64,000 nt of DNA from Loktanella sp. PT4BL (GCF_003201935.1 NZ_QJJL01000008.1:1-64000); one strand, 5' to 3'. Counted from the first letter of the stretch, positions 23,739-33,070 are shown. Notes: generated from the letters alone by a model not told the origin. Translations and numbers: made by a program.

Positions 23739-24200
23739 TTACCCGCGTTCTTGGAGATGGCGTTCGAACGCCTGTAGAGTTGCTTCACTGACATGATGCT
23801 CGATGCCTTCTGCGTCTCGCTCGGCTGTCTCCTCGTCGATCCCGAGGCCGCGGAGAAACGCCACTACGACCCGGTGCCGCCGCTTGCAGGTCTCGGCCAG
23901 CACCCTCCCCTCTTCTGTAAGAAAAATCGCCCGATATGGTTCTCGGCGAACCAACCCAGCGGCCTTGAGCCGTGAGATATTCTTGGTGACGGTAGGTGGT
24001 TTGACCCCAAGGCGTCCAGCGATCTCGACTGGGCGTGCTTCTCCTCGCGTCTCAATGAGCTCGGCGATCAGCTCGACGTAGTCTTCTGCCATTTCGGTTT
24101 CATGGGCCTGACGCACTGTTGCAAAGCCCTCAGCCTGGATCTCAGGGGCTCGTTGGTCAGCGTCAAAGGTGTTACGACTAAGGGATTGCGATTTGGTCAT
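23739..24200 (-). CDS. mntR: DtxR-family manganese-type repressor (MntR-like)
   Basis: A 153-residue protein with an N-terminal winged HTH (VEIAGRLGVKPPTVTKNISRLKAAGLV, in part) preceded by the MntR-type METAL helix ETEMAEDYVELI, and a C-terminal dimerisation domain with DAEGIEHHVSEATLQAFE. No SH3-like third domain is present, as in MntR. The ATG at 24198-24200 is used. It is divergent from the di-heme peroxidase/ABC operon, with a TTAG-N6-CTAA dyad at the start of that operon. Manganese is the expected corepressor by family; iron cannot be excluded. Confidence 0.85.
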   Translation of the reverse strand: MTKSQSLSRNTFDADQRAPEIQAEGFATVRQAHETEMAEDYVELIAELIETRGEARPVEIAGRLGVKPPTVTKNISRLKAAGLVRREPYRAIFLTEEGRVLAETCKRRHRVVVAFLRGLGIDEETAERDAEGIEHHVSEATLQAFERHLQERG

Positions 24201-24256
24201 GATCAGACTTTGAATTGAAACGAAAGCATTGACAACTAGTTTGCTTTGGGTAGATA

Positions 24257-24275
24257 AATTAGACACGGCTAACTT
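24257..24275 (+). promoter_or_regulatory. DtxR/MntR-type operator, TTAG-N6-CTAA
   Basis: TTAG (24259-24262) and CTAA (24269-24272) flank ACACGG, resembling DtxR-family boxes. It touches the first possible TTG codon of the peroxidase gene, so binding should block its transcription. Confidence 0.6.
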
Positions 24276-26174
24276 TTGGCGTTGGAGGCGATTTTTATCC
24301 GAGATTTTCTAAAGCTTCTATTCATCGCGTGGATCGGTGCGGTTGTCTTTCCGGGATCAGTTTCGGCCACACCGGCAAAAGAGGCATCATGGCTCCCCGA
24401 GGCAGCAGCCTATCGTCTGACGCTCTTCCTAGGAAATCTTGAACCATTGCCTTGGGGCCAAGTTTCAATCGCTTGGTCTGAGCCTTACCGCGGGTCGAAA
24501 TATTCCGTGGGAGCGTTAGACTGGCTCGATGCCAAAAGCGAAATTAACGTGACACGGTTGCTAGAGGCAATTGATCAACAGGATCGACAGGCGCTTTTTA
24601 CAGAGGCGACCCGCCTGATTGCATTCAGAATCGAGGAAGAACTGGATCGGTTACTTATCGCCGAAAACCCGACTGCCACTCGGCAGGCAGTGCAGACGGG
24701 CCGTGAACTCTATCGCGCATTTGCCGATGGTGTAACAGCCGCCGATCCCGAGGCGGCGCGAAACGTCGGGATCGCATGGTTGGATTTGAATAGCAGTGCC
24801 GGGTCATCGGGCGTGCTGGGTGCAGGCGCGATATCCTCTGACCGAGAGACCATGGGCGTCGCTGTCGCGGTTATCTCAGATTACCTTAAGCAGAACTACC
24901 TTGTGGACGACTTCGCGCCGCGCAGAAGGCTGAGCGCGCTACCGGAGACCGCAGTGCTCAACGGACGCACCATTGACGTACCACCGAGCCTGCCGCCCGG
25001 TTCCGACATTTTCGACCAGAGTCCACTTCCGCGGCTCGTTCTCAACTTTGAGGAACAAGGAATTGACGAGGCGGACCTTCCGCTTGTCGCCTATGGCGAC
25101 ATGCTGTTTGACAGCGCGCAGATCTTCGGCGGTCCGGCGCGCGATCTTGGCATTGCTTGCTCCGCCTGCCACAACCGCTCGGATGTGAACCAACGCCTGT
25201 TCATTCCAGGCGCCAGTCACCAGCCCGGCGCAATCGACGTGGATGGCGCGTTTTTCAATCCAATCTTCAACGATCGGCGCGACGACCCGATCGACATCCC
25301 AAGCCTTCGCGGCCTGCGCTTTACTGGACCCTATGGTCGCGACGGGCGCTTCGCGTCGTTGCGGGACTTCACTCGCAACGTGGTCGTCAATGAGTTTGGG
25401 GGCGTTGAACCGACGCCATTCATGCTGGACGCACTGGTCGCCTACATGCTCGAATTCGACTTCCTGCCGAACTCGATGCTGGCGCATGATGGCAGGTTGA
25501 CCGACGCCGCCCCAGTCGCCGCCCGGCGCGGCGAAGCGATATTCAACCGTCCCTTAGCAGGGCTTGGTGAGCGTTCCTGCGCGAGTTGCCACGTGCCGCA
25601 AAGCAACTTCCTCGATCGGCAAGCGTATGACATCGGCTCGGCCACGTCGCCATACGCTGGCGCGCGCGCGGGCGCGTTCGACACGCCAACGCTTCTGGGC
25701 ACGGTTTACACGGCCCCCTATTTCCATGACGGATCCCTGCCTAGCCTGAGCGCGGTCGTGGATTGGTTCGATGAGACGAAATCTCTTGGTCTGACAGGAA
25801 CAGAACGCTCTGACCTCACGGCCTACCTTGAAACCATCGGCGCGGCGGATGAGCCCTACGAAGCCTTCGACGACGAGAACACCGCCTTCCGGCTGGCTTT
25901 CTCGGAACTGACGACCTTCGCGTCGACCCTTAATACGCTGTTGCCAAGGCGGGACGCCGAGCACATCCTGCTTTTGACCGACACCGTCGCAGCAGACCTC
26001 TCTGCAGACGCCAGCACAATGTCTAACCTTGCCGCCCGGCCCGAGGTTTACGCGCTGGCTGACCGTCTTGACGAGGTTGGAGCAGCCGTGCGCGCCGGGG
26101 AATGGGTAGCAGCAGAGACAAGCTGGGCGGCATTTCAGAGGCAAGCCGCAAGTCTCGACCAGAGTGCGTTCTGA
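24276..26174 (+). CDS. Di-heme cytochrome c peroxidase / MauG-like protein with N-terminal extension
   Basis: Up to 632 residues. After a signal (VVFPGSVSA) comes a 230-residue extension of mixed helices, then a CcpA/MauG domain with two haem motifs, CSACH (in IACSACHNRSD) and CASCH (in RSCASCHVPQ), and a helical C-terminal part from about residue 530. Such enzymes reduce peroxide or oxidise protein side chains in the periplasm. The start is unclear: TTG codons at 24276 and 24282 abut the operator, and GGAGG at 24284 would suit a non-ATG start near 24297. It is the first gene of an MntR-linked operon, overlapping the substrate-binding protein. Confidence 0.8.
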   Translation: MALEAIFIRDFLKLLFIAWIGAVVFPGSVSATPAKEASWLPEAAAYRLTLFLGNLEPLPWGQVSIAWSEPYRGSKYSVGALDWLDAKSEINVTRLLEAIDQQDRQALFTEATRLIAFRIEEELDRLLIAENPTATRQAVQTGRELYRAFADGVTAADPEAARNVGIAWLDLNSSAGSSGVLGAGAISSDRETMGVAVAVISDYLKQNYLVDDFAPRRRLSALPETAVLNGRTIDVPPSLPPGSDIFDQSPLPRLVLNFEEQGIDEADLPLVAYGDMLFDSAQIFGGPARDLGIACSACHNRSDVNQRLFIPGASHQPGAIDVDGAFFNPIFNDRRDDPIDIPSLRGLRFTGPYGRDGRFASLRDFTRNVVVNEFGGVEPTPFMLDALVAYMLEFDFLPNSMLAHDGRLTDAAPVAARRGEAIFNRPLAGLGERSCASCHVPQSNFLDRQAYDIGSATSPYAGARAGAFDTPTLLGTVYTAPYFHDGSLPSLSAVVDWFDETKSLGLTGTERSDLTAYLETIGAADEPYEAFDDENTAFRLAFSELTTFASTLNTLLPRRDAEHILLLTDTVAADLSADASTMSNLAARPEVYALADRLDEVGAAVRAGEWVAAETSWAAFQRQAASLDQSAF

Positions 26175-27049
26175 TGGTAACCCTTTTGAACCGCAGATCG
26201 GCGCTAATTCTTTCCGGTGCGAGTGTCCTGGCACTCTCCACCCCCCTCGTCGCTCAGGACCGGCGCTTGCGCCTTGCGTTCATTCCGCAGGAGAACCCCG
26301 AGAAACTGCTTGGGGACATCGCAGTGGTGACCGCTTGGCTGGCCGATGAAATCGGGGTGGCGGTCGAAGGATTTGTTACAATCGATCATGCCGCCGCCGT
26401 CGAGGCGCTGCGGAACGGCGACGCGGATATCTCCTTCATGGGGGCGCTTCCCTTTGTGCTTGCCGAAGCTCAAATCGGCGCGGTACCACTTCTGTCCGAG
26501 GTTTATCGCGGCGCGCCAAGCTACACAGGCCGCATCTTCGTGCGCCGCGATAGTGGTATTAAGACACTCTCTGACTTACGGGACCGTGACATCGCGTTCG
26601 CCGACCCGATCTCGGAGTCGGGATACCTCTATCCGCTTGCAGAGTTCGAGAGGGTGGGGCTGATAGAGGGCCCCGGCGCAGCCGAGGCCTTCTTTGGCCG
26701 CATCTTCTTTGCCGGCGGTTATCAGCAGGCGATGCAGGCCATGGCTGAGGGCCTGGTCGAGGCCGCGGGCGCGAGCCAATACGCCGACTTACTTCTTACA
26801 CCCGATCAGCAGGCCGAGGTGACCTGGATTGCGGAAAGCGATAAGATCCCGAGCCATGTCGTTATCGCGCGTCCCGGGCTGGACGCGGATATTCAAGCAA
26901 GGTTCGTCGAAGCCATGTTGACACTCAATCAACCTGCGAACCGCGACATGCTGCGTTATCTCTACGGACCCGACGGCTATGTTGTTTCTGCCCCCGGCGT
27001 CTTCGACGGGGTGCGAGATATCGCGCGTCACTACGGATTGCTGCGATGA
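26174..27049 (+). CDS. PhnD-like periplasmic substrate-binding protein
   Basis: A 291-residue exported binding protein (signal RRSALILSGASVLALSTPLVAQ, in parts) with the PhnD-family opening RLRLAFIPQENPEKLLGD and the core DADISFMGALPFVLAE and FADPISESGYLYPL. Family members bind phosphonate, phosphite or other oxyanions, and some have been annotated for selenate. Its ATG overlaps the peroxidase stop and its own stop overlaps the ATPase start. MntR-type control suggests a metal-linked ligand, so the family name should not be taken as the substrate. Confidence 0.85.
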   Translation: MVTLLNRRSALILSGASVLALSTPLVAQDRRLRLAFIPQENPEKLLGDIAVVTAWLADEIGVAVEGFVTIDHAAAVEALRNGDADISFMGALPFVLAEAQIGAVPLLSEVYRGAPSYTGRIFVRRDSGIKTLSDLRDRDIAFADPISESGYLYPLAEFERVGLIEGPGAAEAFFGRIFFAGGYQQAMQAMAEGLVEAAGASQYADLLLTPDQQAEVTWIAESDKIPSHVVIARPGLDADIQARFVEAMLTLNQPANRDMLRYLYGPDGYVVSAPGVFDGVRDIARHYGLLR

Positions 27050-27828
27050 CTGCTGCCGCGCAAATCGACGATGTAAGCTTCGCGCACTCTGGAGCCGACA
27101 CTTCCGCTTTGGAGCATGTGTCGCTTTCACTTCCGGTGGGTGAGATAGTTGCGCTTTTTGGACCATCGGGTGCTGGAAAGACGACTTTACTGACGCTGCT
27201 GGACGGCAGGCTTCGGCATTGGTGCGGGCGCGTCTCCATCCTAGGTGCGTCACTCGATCCGGATCATCCACCGTTGCGCGCCTGTCGCGCGGACACTGGC
27301 TTTGTGTTTCAGGAATTTGCCCTGGTCGAGCGTTCGAACGTGCTGCGCAACGTGCTGAATGGCCGTCTTGGGCGCATGTCTCCGATTCGAGCTTTCTTTG
27401 GAACGCCCAGGGAACGTGACCTTCAAGTTGCAAAAACTGCGCTCGCCGATTGTGGCATTGCCGATCTTGAAGATCGTAGAGTCGACAGTCTGAGCGGCGG
27501 ACAAAGACAGCGCGTTTCCATTGCACGTTGTCTCGCACAGGAACCACGATTGATCCTCGCGGACGAGCCAGTGAGCAGTCTTGATCCGACGCGTGCGGCC
27601 GAGGTCTTGACTCTGTTGACAGAGGCGGCGCTCGTGCGAGGCGCAACGGTTGTATTCTCATCGCATCAGCCGGATCTCGCGCGGCGCTTTGCGCAGCGAA
27701 TTGTCGGCATGCGAGACGGGCGCGTCGCTTTCGATTTGCCGACATCCGAGTTGTCCGAAGCTGCAATGGCGGATCTCTACCGGGACGCCGCACAAATGCC
27801 TGCAATTAGTCTTAGGGTAGCCAGCTAA
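27046..27828 (+). CDS. ABC transporter ATPase, PhnC-like
   Basis: A 260-residue nucleotide-binding subunit with Walker [10 protein letters not shown], signature LSGGQRQR and Walker B LILADEP. It resembles PhnC-type ATPases, with the [12 protein letters not shown] region between Walker A and the signature. It overlaps the binding-protein gene by four bases and its stop shares a base with the permease ATG, so the three transporter parts are coupled. Confidence 0.9.
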   Translation: MTAAAQIDDVSFAHSGADTSALEHVSLSLPVGEIVALFGPSGAGKTTLLTLLDGRLRHWCGRVSILGASLDPDHPPLRACRADTGFVFQEFALVERSNVLRNVLNGRLGRMSPIRAFFGTPRERDLQVAKTALADCGIADLEDRRVDSLSGGQRQRVSIARCLAQEPRLILADEPVSSLDPTRAAEVLTLLTEAALVRGATVVFSSHQPDLARRFAQRIVGMRDGRVAFDLPTSELSEAAMADLYRDAAQMPAISLRVAS

Positions 27829-28586
27829 TGCGGGCCCGTGGATTTGCCAGTTTCACGGCTGCAGTACTGTTTGCTGGCGCTGTTCTCTGGTCACTCGCCA
27901 CGACAGATGTTGAGCTGAGGCGACTTGTGTCGTCTGGCCCGCGGATCGCGGATTTCCTTGGCCGCATGTTCCCGCCTGACCCTACGGTCATGGAAGAGAT
28001 TGTGAGCGGTAGTGCCGAAACACTAAGAATAGCGATCCTGGGAACGCTTGGCGCAGTGCTTCTCTCCGTCCCGTTGGGGCTTTTGGCGTCCGAGACAATG
28101 TCCCCCCCTGCGGTCTACCGTCCGGTCCGGATTCTGCTGGCGCTCATTCGGGCAATCCCGCTGATCCTTGTGGCGATGTTGATGGTGGGCGCGGTCGGGC
28201 TCGGTCCCCTGCCCGGTATCATCGCTGTCGCCTTTCATGCCACAGGCATGCTTGCCAAATTTTATTCTGAAGCTATCGACGGCGTAGCGCGCGCGCCGAT
28301 TGCCGCGCTGGAAAGTGCGGGCGCCGGGCCGCTTGCGCGGCTGAGGTACGCAATTTGGCCTCAGATGGCACCTGTCGTGGCGCGTGACACGATCTTCCGG
28401 TTTGAATTGAACCTGCGAGAATCCTTGATCCTTGGAGTTGTCGGTGCGGGCGGGATCGGGTTCTACATCCAGACGTATGTGCGTTCTTTCCAGTATGACA
28501 AGGCCGCGAGCGTCACCATAGCCGTGGTTGTCATGGTGGTGGCGATCGAAGCTTTCAACGGCGCTTTGCGTCGCCGTTTCTCTTGA
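27828..28586 (+). CDS. ABC transporter permease, PhnE-like
   Basis: A 252-residue inner-membrane permease with about six helices and the EAA loop (SAGAGPLARLRYAIWPQMAP, in the second half) followed by RDTIFRFELNLRESLILGVVGAGG in part. It completes a PhnCDE-like importer whose only other operon member is the di-heme peroxidase. No phosphonate lyase or phosphite dehydrogenase gene is nearby, which argues against phosphonate use. Confidence 0.88.
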   Translation: MRARGFASFTAAVLFAGAVLWSLATTDVELRRLVSSGPRIADFLGRMFPPDPTVMEEIVSGSAETLRIAILGTLGAVLLSVPLGLLASETMSPPAVYRPVRILLALIRAIPLILVAMLMVGAVGLGPLPGIIAVAFHATGMLAKFYSEAIDGVARAPIAALESAGAGPLARLRYAIWPQMAPVVARDTIFRFELNLRESLILGVVGAGGIGFYIQTYVRSFQYDKAASVTIAVVVMVVAIEAFNGALRRRFS

Positions 28587-28618
28587 TCAAACTCATTGCC
28601 GTTGGTTCAAGATTTGCT

Positions 28619-28645
28619 ACCAATCGTTCCTTGAAACGAATTGGT
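28619..28645. terminator. Hairpin between convergent genes
   Basis: ACCAATCGTT (28619-28628) pairs with AACG-A-ATTGGT (28635-28645) with a one-base bulge. It lies between the convergent ABC permease and L,D-transpeptidase genes and could terminate both. Confidence 0.5.
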
Positions 28646-28650
28646 GAATA

Positions 28651-29199
28651 TCATGCATAGATGTCGATGGGCGTTCCGTCCCTCACCATGGCGTAGATTT
28701 CTTCAATCTGGCTATCAGTCACTGCAATGCATCCAGCTGTCCAGTCCCGCACATCAGTCGGATCAATACCGGGCCTTGGACCGCCGTGAATGAAGATATC
28801 GCTACCGGGCGGTTTCCCTTGAGCAGCAGCAAAGGCCCTGTCTGCTTCATTTGGATATGAAATCCCAATCGAGAGGTGGAATAGACTTGCAGGGTTTCGG
28901 CGATCTATCAGATATGACCCCTCAGGCGTTCTTCCGTCGCCCTCAAATTGCTTGTGGCCAGTTGGCGCAAAGCCAAGACCAACTGGATAAGTGCGCAAGG
29001 GTTCCGACACACCATCAAGAACCAGCATGCGTTGCGATTTGTACAAGCGCAAACGGGCAACTTCCGGTCCGTTGTAAGTTTGGGGTTTGTTCGCACACCC
29101 AGACAGAACGGCGGCACTCAGGCCTCCAAGCACTGCCTTGCGTCGCGTAGTTGAAAGTGATCTCACTGCTCTTGCACCCTTTTTTAGTGCCATTTTCAT
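28651..29199 (-). CDS. L,D-transpeptidase lipoprotein (YkuD domain), copy 2
   Basis: A 182-residue protein with a lipobox LSGC (Cys35), so probably a membrane-attached lipoprotein. The YkuD signature is FIHGGPRPG followed by DWTAGCIAV. It forms or edits 3-3 peptidoglycan links or anchors proteins in the periplasm. It lies 27 bases downstream of the ZntA-type ATPase gene on the same strand and probably shares its MerR-type promoter at 31618-31648, so a cell-wall enzyme is induced together with a metal pump. Confidence 0.85.
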   Translation of the reverse strand: MKMALKKGARAVRSLSTTRRKAVLGGLSAAVLSGCANKPQTYNGPEVARLRLYKSQRMLVLDGVSEPLRTYPVGLGFAPTGHKQFEGDGRTPEGSYLIDRRNPASLFHLSIGISYPNEADRAFAAAQGKPPGSDIFIHGGPRPGIDPTDVRDWTAGCIAVTDSQIEEIYAMVRDGTPIDIYA

Positions 29200-29226
29200 C
29201 CAGACTACCGACTTGGTCTGATCCGA

Positions 29227-31587
29227 TCAATGCCCCTTTAGCAAAGCGCCTTTTGCCAACTGCTCACCCACACCATCTCCGCCGGATAGATCGATCCGGG
29301 CTTCTCTTGCTTGGAGAAGACGCAGGGCATTGGCGACAACCAACAGTGACACACCTACATCGGCGGCAATCGCCCCCCACATCGTTGCCATTCCAAAGGC
29401 TGTCAAGCCCACGAAGACAGCTTTGGTGGCCAGCGAGATGCCGATGTTCTGCCGGATGATCGACATCGTCCTGCGCGAGTGACCGATCAGCCAAGGCACT
29501 TTACTGATATCGTCGGTCATCAATGCAATATCTGCCGTTTCAATGGCCGCATCTGAACCAACAGCCCCCATGGCAATGCCGTAATGTGCGCGCGCCATGG
29601 CAGGCGCATCATTAACCCCATCACCGATCATCGCGACCATGTCGTACTGTGATACCAACTCTTCGATGGCCGTTACCTTGTCTTGGGGTAAAAGCTCGGC
29701 ACGCACCTCGTCGATGCCCACTTCGGCGGCCACAGCCAGGGCAGTCCTTTCGTTGTCACCGGTTAGCATGATTATCTTTTTCACGCCCTGCGCGTGCAAC
29801 TGTGCGATAACACCTTTGGCGTCGGGGCGAATACGGTCACGCAGTTCAAGAAGACCGGTCACGCCAGTTTCATCACCAACTGCGACCAGTGTGTTGCCCG
29901 CCTCTTCTATTCGATCCCGAAGATCTAAGGGGAGAGTGCTGCCAAACCCCTTTTCCTCCGCGAACCGATCAGACCCCAGCCAGACAATTCGTCCACCAAC
30001 GCGGCCTTCAAGCCCGCGCCCCGGCACGGTCCGGGTATCCTCGGCAGCTTTGACGGCGACCCCGTCACGTTCAGCCTTACCGATAATGGCGCGCGCAAGA
30101 GGATGTGAGGACCGCGCCTCTAAAGCACCCGCAAGGGTCAAAAGGTCAACTTCGGACGTGTCACCCAGTGGATAGACAGCCGCCACTTCCGGCTCTCCCA
30201 TGGTGATTGTGCCCGTTTTGTCCATGGCAAGAGCCGTGGTGCGACCGGGGGCTTCGACATAGGCACCACCTTTGATCAGCACACCGGCCCTGGCAGATGC
30301 CGCAAGGGCAGCAACGATAGATACCGGGGTCGAAATAACCAGCGCGCAGGGGCAAGCGATGACAAGCAGGACCAGCGCGTTATAGAACCAGTAATTCCAC
30401 GCACCACCCAAAAAGAGAGGCGGTAAGACAGCAATCGCAACCGCGAGTGCCATAACGATGGGCGTATAAATCCGGGCGAATTTTGCGACCCATTGCTCGA
30501 CCTCGGCGCGTTTGGAATGTGCGTCGCCAACCATGCGGATGATTTTCGACAGAACCGTATCGCTGGCAGCTTTTGTTGCGCGGACCGTAAGCGTGCCCTC
30601 ACCGTTGATGGTCCCCGCGTAAACATCGTCCCCCGTTTCCTTTGGGACAAGCGCACTTTCGCCCGTGATGGGGGCCTGATCGACGGCACCAGTTCCATCT
30701 GTCACCTCACCGTCAAGCGGGATCCGGTCGCCGCCTCGGACAATGAACTGTGTCCCAACCGCAACCTCGGCCGCTGGTACATCGGCTTCTGATCCATCAT
30801 CATTTAGAACACGCGCCGTCGGCGGTGCCAAATCAAGAAGCGCGGAAACAGCGTTCCGGGCGCGCCCCACGCTCCAGCTCTCCAGATAGAGCGATAGCGA
30901 GAAAAAGAACGCAACGGTCGCCGCCTCGAAGTATTCGCCAAGCCCAATTGCACCCACCACAGCAACCACCATGAGAAGGTTCATATCGGGAGACAGGCGG
31001 CGTGCAGACGACCACGCCTTTGGTGCGACCAGCCATACCCCAAAAAGGATTGCGAAACCAAATAATGCGACCTCTGGGATTGGCATCGCGGCCTCGCCAT
31101 GCCCTGAGAACAGGCCAAGTGCGCCACTCAGTCCGGTCTCCACGATATGGTATCCAAAACCCGCGGCCCAAAACCCACCACTCAGAAAAGTAAACCACTT
31201 CTGCTTGGCAAGATGCGCCGCCTGATCGGCGCTGGCGTTGTCAGCGTTCCATGGACGGGCCGTCATGCCTGTGCTGGCAACCAATTCTGTGATTTGACTA
31301 TCTGAAATCTGTTTAGCGCTGTCCAAGACCGTCATGCGCCCATTGATCACATCAAACGCAAGATGTTCAGCCCCACCGAGTTTCGGGCCAACGACTTTGG
31401 AGAGGATTGAAACCTCTTCAGCGCAGTCTAAGCCGCTGACCTGAAAGCTACGTCCGTGTTCGGGAGGAGGGGCGGACGGAATGCCGGTCACCTGTTCTGC
31501 GCCACAGCACGCAGATCCATCAGACAGGTGATCTGAGTGGTCGTGGGCGTGATCGCCATCTTCGTGCGCAGTTTTGGAATTCACCAT
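29227..31587 (-). CDS. zntA: Zn/Cd/Pb-type P1B ATPase (ZntA-like)
   Basis: A 786-residue metal-exporting ATPase. The N-terminus is His-rich (HAHDHSDH, with CC in ACCGAEQ), followed by a degenerate HMA domain with GLDCAEEV, which has one Cys in place of CxxC. Membrane motif CPCALVISTP is the P1B-2 (Zn, Cd, Pb) form; phosphorylation site DKTGTITMGEP, TGES and GDGVNDAPA are intact. It expels divalent soft metals from the cytoplasm. A MerR-type promoter with a TTGAAC box lies at 31618-31648, matching the ZntR-like regulators of modules A and B. Confidence 0.92.
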   Translation of the reverse strand: MVNSKTAHEDGDHAHDHSDHLSDGSACCGAEQVTGIPSAPPPEHGRSFQVSGLDCAEEVSILSKVVGPKLGGAEHLAFDVINGRMTVLDSAKQISDSQITELVASTGMTARPWNADNASADQAAHLAKQKWFTFLSGGFWAAGFGYHIVETGLSGALGLFSGHGEAAMPIPEVALFGFAILFGVWLVAPKAWSSARRLSPDMNLLMVVAVVGAIGLGEYFEAATVAFFFSLSLYLESWSVGRARNAVSALLDLAPPTARVLNDDGSEADVPAAEVAVGTQFIVRGGDRIPLDGEVTDGTGAVDQAPITGESALVPKETGDDVYAGTINGEGTLTVRATKAASDTVLSKIIRMVGDAHSKRAEVEQWVAKFARIYTPIVMALAVAIAVLPPLFLGGAWNYWFYNALVLLVIACPCALVISTPVSIVAALAASARAGVLIKGGAYVEAPGRTTALAMDKTGTITMGEPEVAAVYPLGDTSEVDLLTLAGALEARSSHPLARAIIGKAERDGVAVKAAEDTRTVPGRGLEGRVGGRIVWLGSDRFAEEKGFGSTLPLDLRDRIEEAGNTLVAVGDETGVTGLLELRDRIRPDAKGVIAQLHAQGVKKIIMLTGDNERTALAVAAEVGIDEVRAELLPQDKVTAIEELVSQYDMVAMIGDGVNDAPAMARAHYGIAMGAVGSDAAIETADIALMTDDISKVPWLIGHSRRTMSIIRQNIGISLATKAVFVGLTAFGMATMWGAIAADVGVSLLVVANALRLLQAREARIDLSGGDGVGEQLAKGALLKGH

Positions 31588-31617
31588 TCGATCTCTCCGG
31601 AATCATTCTATACACTA

Positions 31618-31648
31618 CGTGTAATGTCTACAGTGGCTTTAGGTTCAA
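31618..31648 (-). promoter_or_regulatory. MerR-type promoter of zntA
   Basis: On the minus strand: -35 TTGAAC (31643-31648), a 19-bp spacer, -10 TACACG (31618-31623), dyad CTAAAGC-C-ACTGTAG, imperfect. It points at zntA and the following L,D-transpeptidase. Confidence 0.75.
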
Positions 31649-31752
31649 GAGGTTTTTCGCTGGAAGATCTGCGCCTGACGAAATAGTGAAGAAGCAGACA
31701 CGGTTGATAAACGAAAATTTGCGCAACTGAAAATGAACAAGGTGGACGCTGA

Positions 31753-32022
31753 ATGATAAAAACACTGACACTTGCCATCGTCGGCGTCGTTACGTTATCC
31801 GCTTGCGCGGGTGCGCCAGTTGAAGACACCGGTGCCAATACCGACGTAGTCATCCCACCCGAATTGGTGAACTTGGCCGCGCCAAACCAAGATATCTCAA
31901 CTGCACGGATGTTACCGGAAGACCGGTGCTATTGGTATGAACATCGCGGACGGGTCGAAACCACGCTTCTGCCCGTTATGACACGAAATGGTCGTCGCAT
32001 CTGTCTCCCCGCACAAACCTAG
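31753..32022 (+). CDS. Small lipoprotein of unknown function
   Basis: An 89-residue protein with a signal peptide and lipobox LSAC (Cys18), then a short mature part with two Cys (DRCYWYEHRGR and RRICLP) that could form one disulfide. No known domain. It stands alone on the plus strand between zntA and an L,D-transpeptidase gene. As a lipoprotein it would depend on Lgt and LspA, both of which are encoded on this island. Confidence 0.7.
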   Translation: MIKTLTLAIVGVVTLSACAGAPVEDTGANTDVVIPPELVNLAAPNQDISTARMLPEDRCYWYEHRGRVETTLLPVMTRNGRRICLPAQT

Positions 32023-32046
32023 GCTGTTTGTCTGTTACACTTGGAT

Positions 32047-32727
32047 TTACCAGAGCGCTCCGACACTGGGGGTGGCAACGCTGTCTTCTGCAGAATAAAG
32101 ATGCGCCGTCGATCCTATTTTAACGAGCGAATATAGATCATTTATATGGGGCATGACCATACGCACACAACCGGAACTGGCGCGGCTTCCGATACTTCTG
32201 GGCAGTGGTGTCCCGTGTATCCGCAGATATGTATCCCGATCACCGACGTAGAGGTAGAGCGCCCGTGAACCCAACGCGTTTTGAGGCCCGGGCTCCACCC
32301 CGCCCTCGAATTGTGCATAGGTTTCAGGCTCACGTTCAATCATGTTTTGGGTCGGGGTCCAGTGCGGCCACTCGACCTTTCGCTTAATTGTGTAGATGCC
32401 CGGCTCATACAGATCGCCCCGTCCGATCGCCACGCCGTAACGCATCGCCGTTCCGCCCTCTTCTATGTGATAGAGATAACGCGCAACCGCATCGACATGG
32501 ATATCACCAGGTATCAAACCGTCATTCCGCGCTACGCGTTGGGGTAAAAACCGAGGTTCCAACCCCCAGGGGTTAGATGTTGCGGGATCATATCCCGCCG
32601 GGGTCACCTGCATATCCCATAAAGCCTTCTCCGCAGCAGTGGGCCAGCTCTTTGCAAACGCAGGGCTGGCAAATGGAGCAGAAAACATGGCTACGCTCGT
32701 TGCGATGAAATGACGTCTTGTTAACAT
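32047..32727 (-). CDS. L,D-transpeptidase (YkuD/ErfK type), copy 3
   Basis: A 226-residue exported protein with a twin-arginine-like signal (LTRRHFIATSVAMFS, cleavage after SPAFA) and an ErfK/YbiS-type YkuD domain: LRIHGTPLPRSIG and ASSGCVRM carry the catalytic His and Cys. The ATG at 32725-32727 has GGAG eight bases upstream. A MerR-type promoter lies at 32790-32820. With copies at 10359 and 28651, all three L,D-transpeptidases of the window are downstream of MerR-type promoters. Confidence 0.88.
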   Translation of the reverse strand: MLTRRHFIATSVAMFSAPFASPAFAKSWPTAAEKALWDMQVTPAGYDPATSNPWGLEPRFLPQRVARNDGLIPGDIHVDAVARYLYHIEEGGTAMRYGVAIGRGDLYEPGIYTIKRKVEWPHWTPTQNMIEREPETYAQFEGGVEPGPQNALGSRALYLYVGDRDTYLRIHGTPLPRSIGSRASSGCVRMVMPHINDLYSLVKIGSTAHLYSAEDSVATPSVGALW

Positions 32728-33070
32728 AAATCGTACTCCGGCTATTACTTTGCACATGCTAGTTTTTTGTCAGCATGAAATGAATCCACTCCTTACAACC
32801 TCAAGCAACTTTAGGTTCAATACCCTACCTTGGTTCGTTCGTCACATTTCCTTGAGCTTAACGGGCTTTCCAGTAGTCAAAGTTGGGTTATTTTCAAACA
32901 AAGTTGACACCTCTATCAACAAATACAAGGAGATGCAGCATCGCTGGCCGCCTACCCAAACACAGCACCGACGCATTTGCGGATCGCTAGGAAAGACAGT
33001 CTGGACTTCGATCCGCGTGGTTCCGAATATTTGTCGCCTTCGGCAGTTTCATCGCATTGCCCAGTCTGCA
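32728..33070. other. 343-base stretch without a gene
   Basis: It holds the leader and MerR-type promoter of L,D-transpeptidase copy 3 (32728-32820) and, to the right, the region beyond the ccmI stop. An open frame crosses it on the plus strand but has no coding character. I see no clear terminator for ccmI. Confidence 0.6.
32790..32820 (-). promoter_or_regulatory. MerR-type promoter of L,D-transpeptidase copy 3
   Basis: On the minus strand: -35 TTGAAC (32815-32820), a 19-bp spacer, -10 TAAGGA (32790-32795), dyad CCTAAAG-TTG-CTTGAGG with one mismatched pair. It closely matches the sites at 10958-10988 and 14556-14586. Confidence 0.8.
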
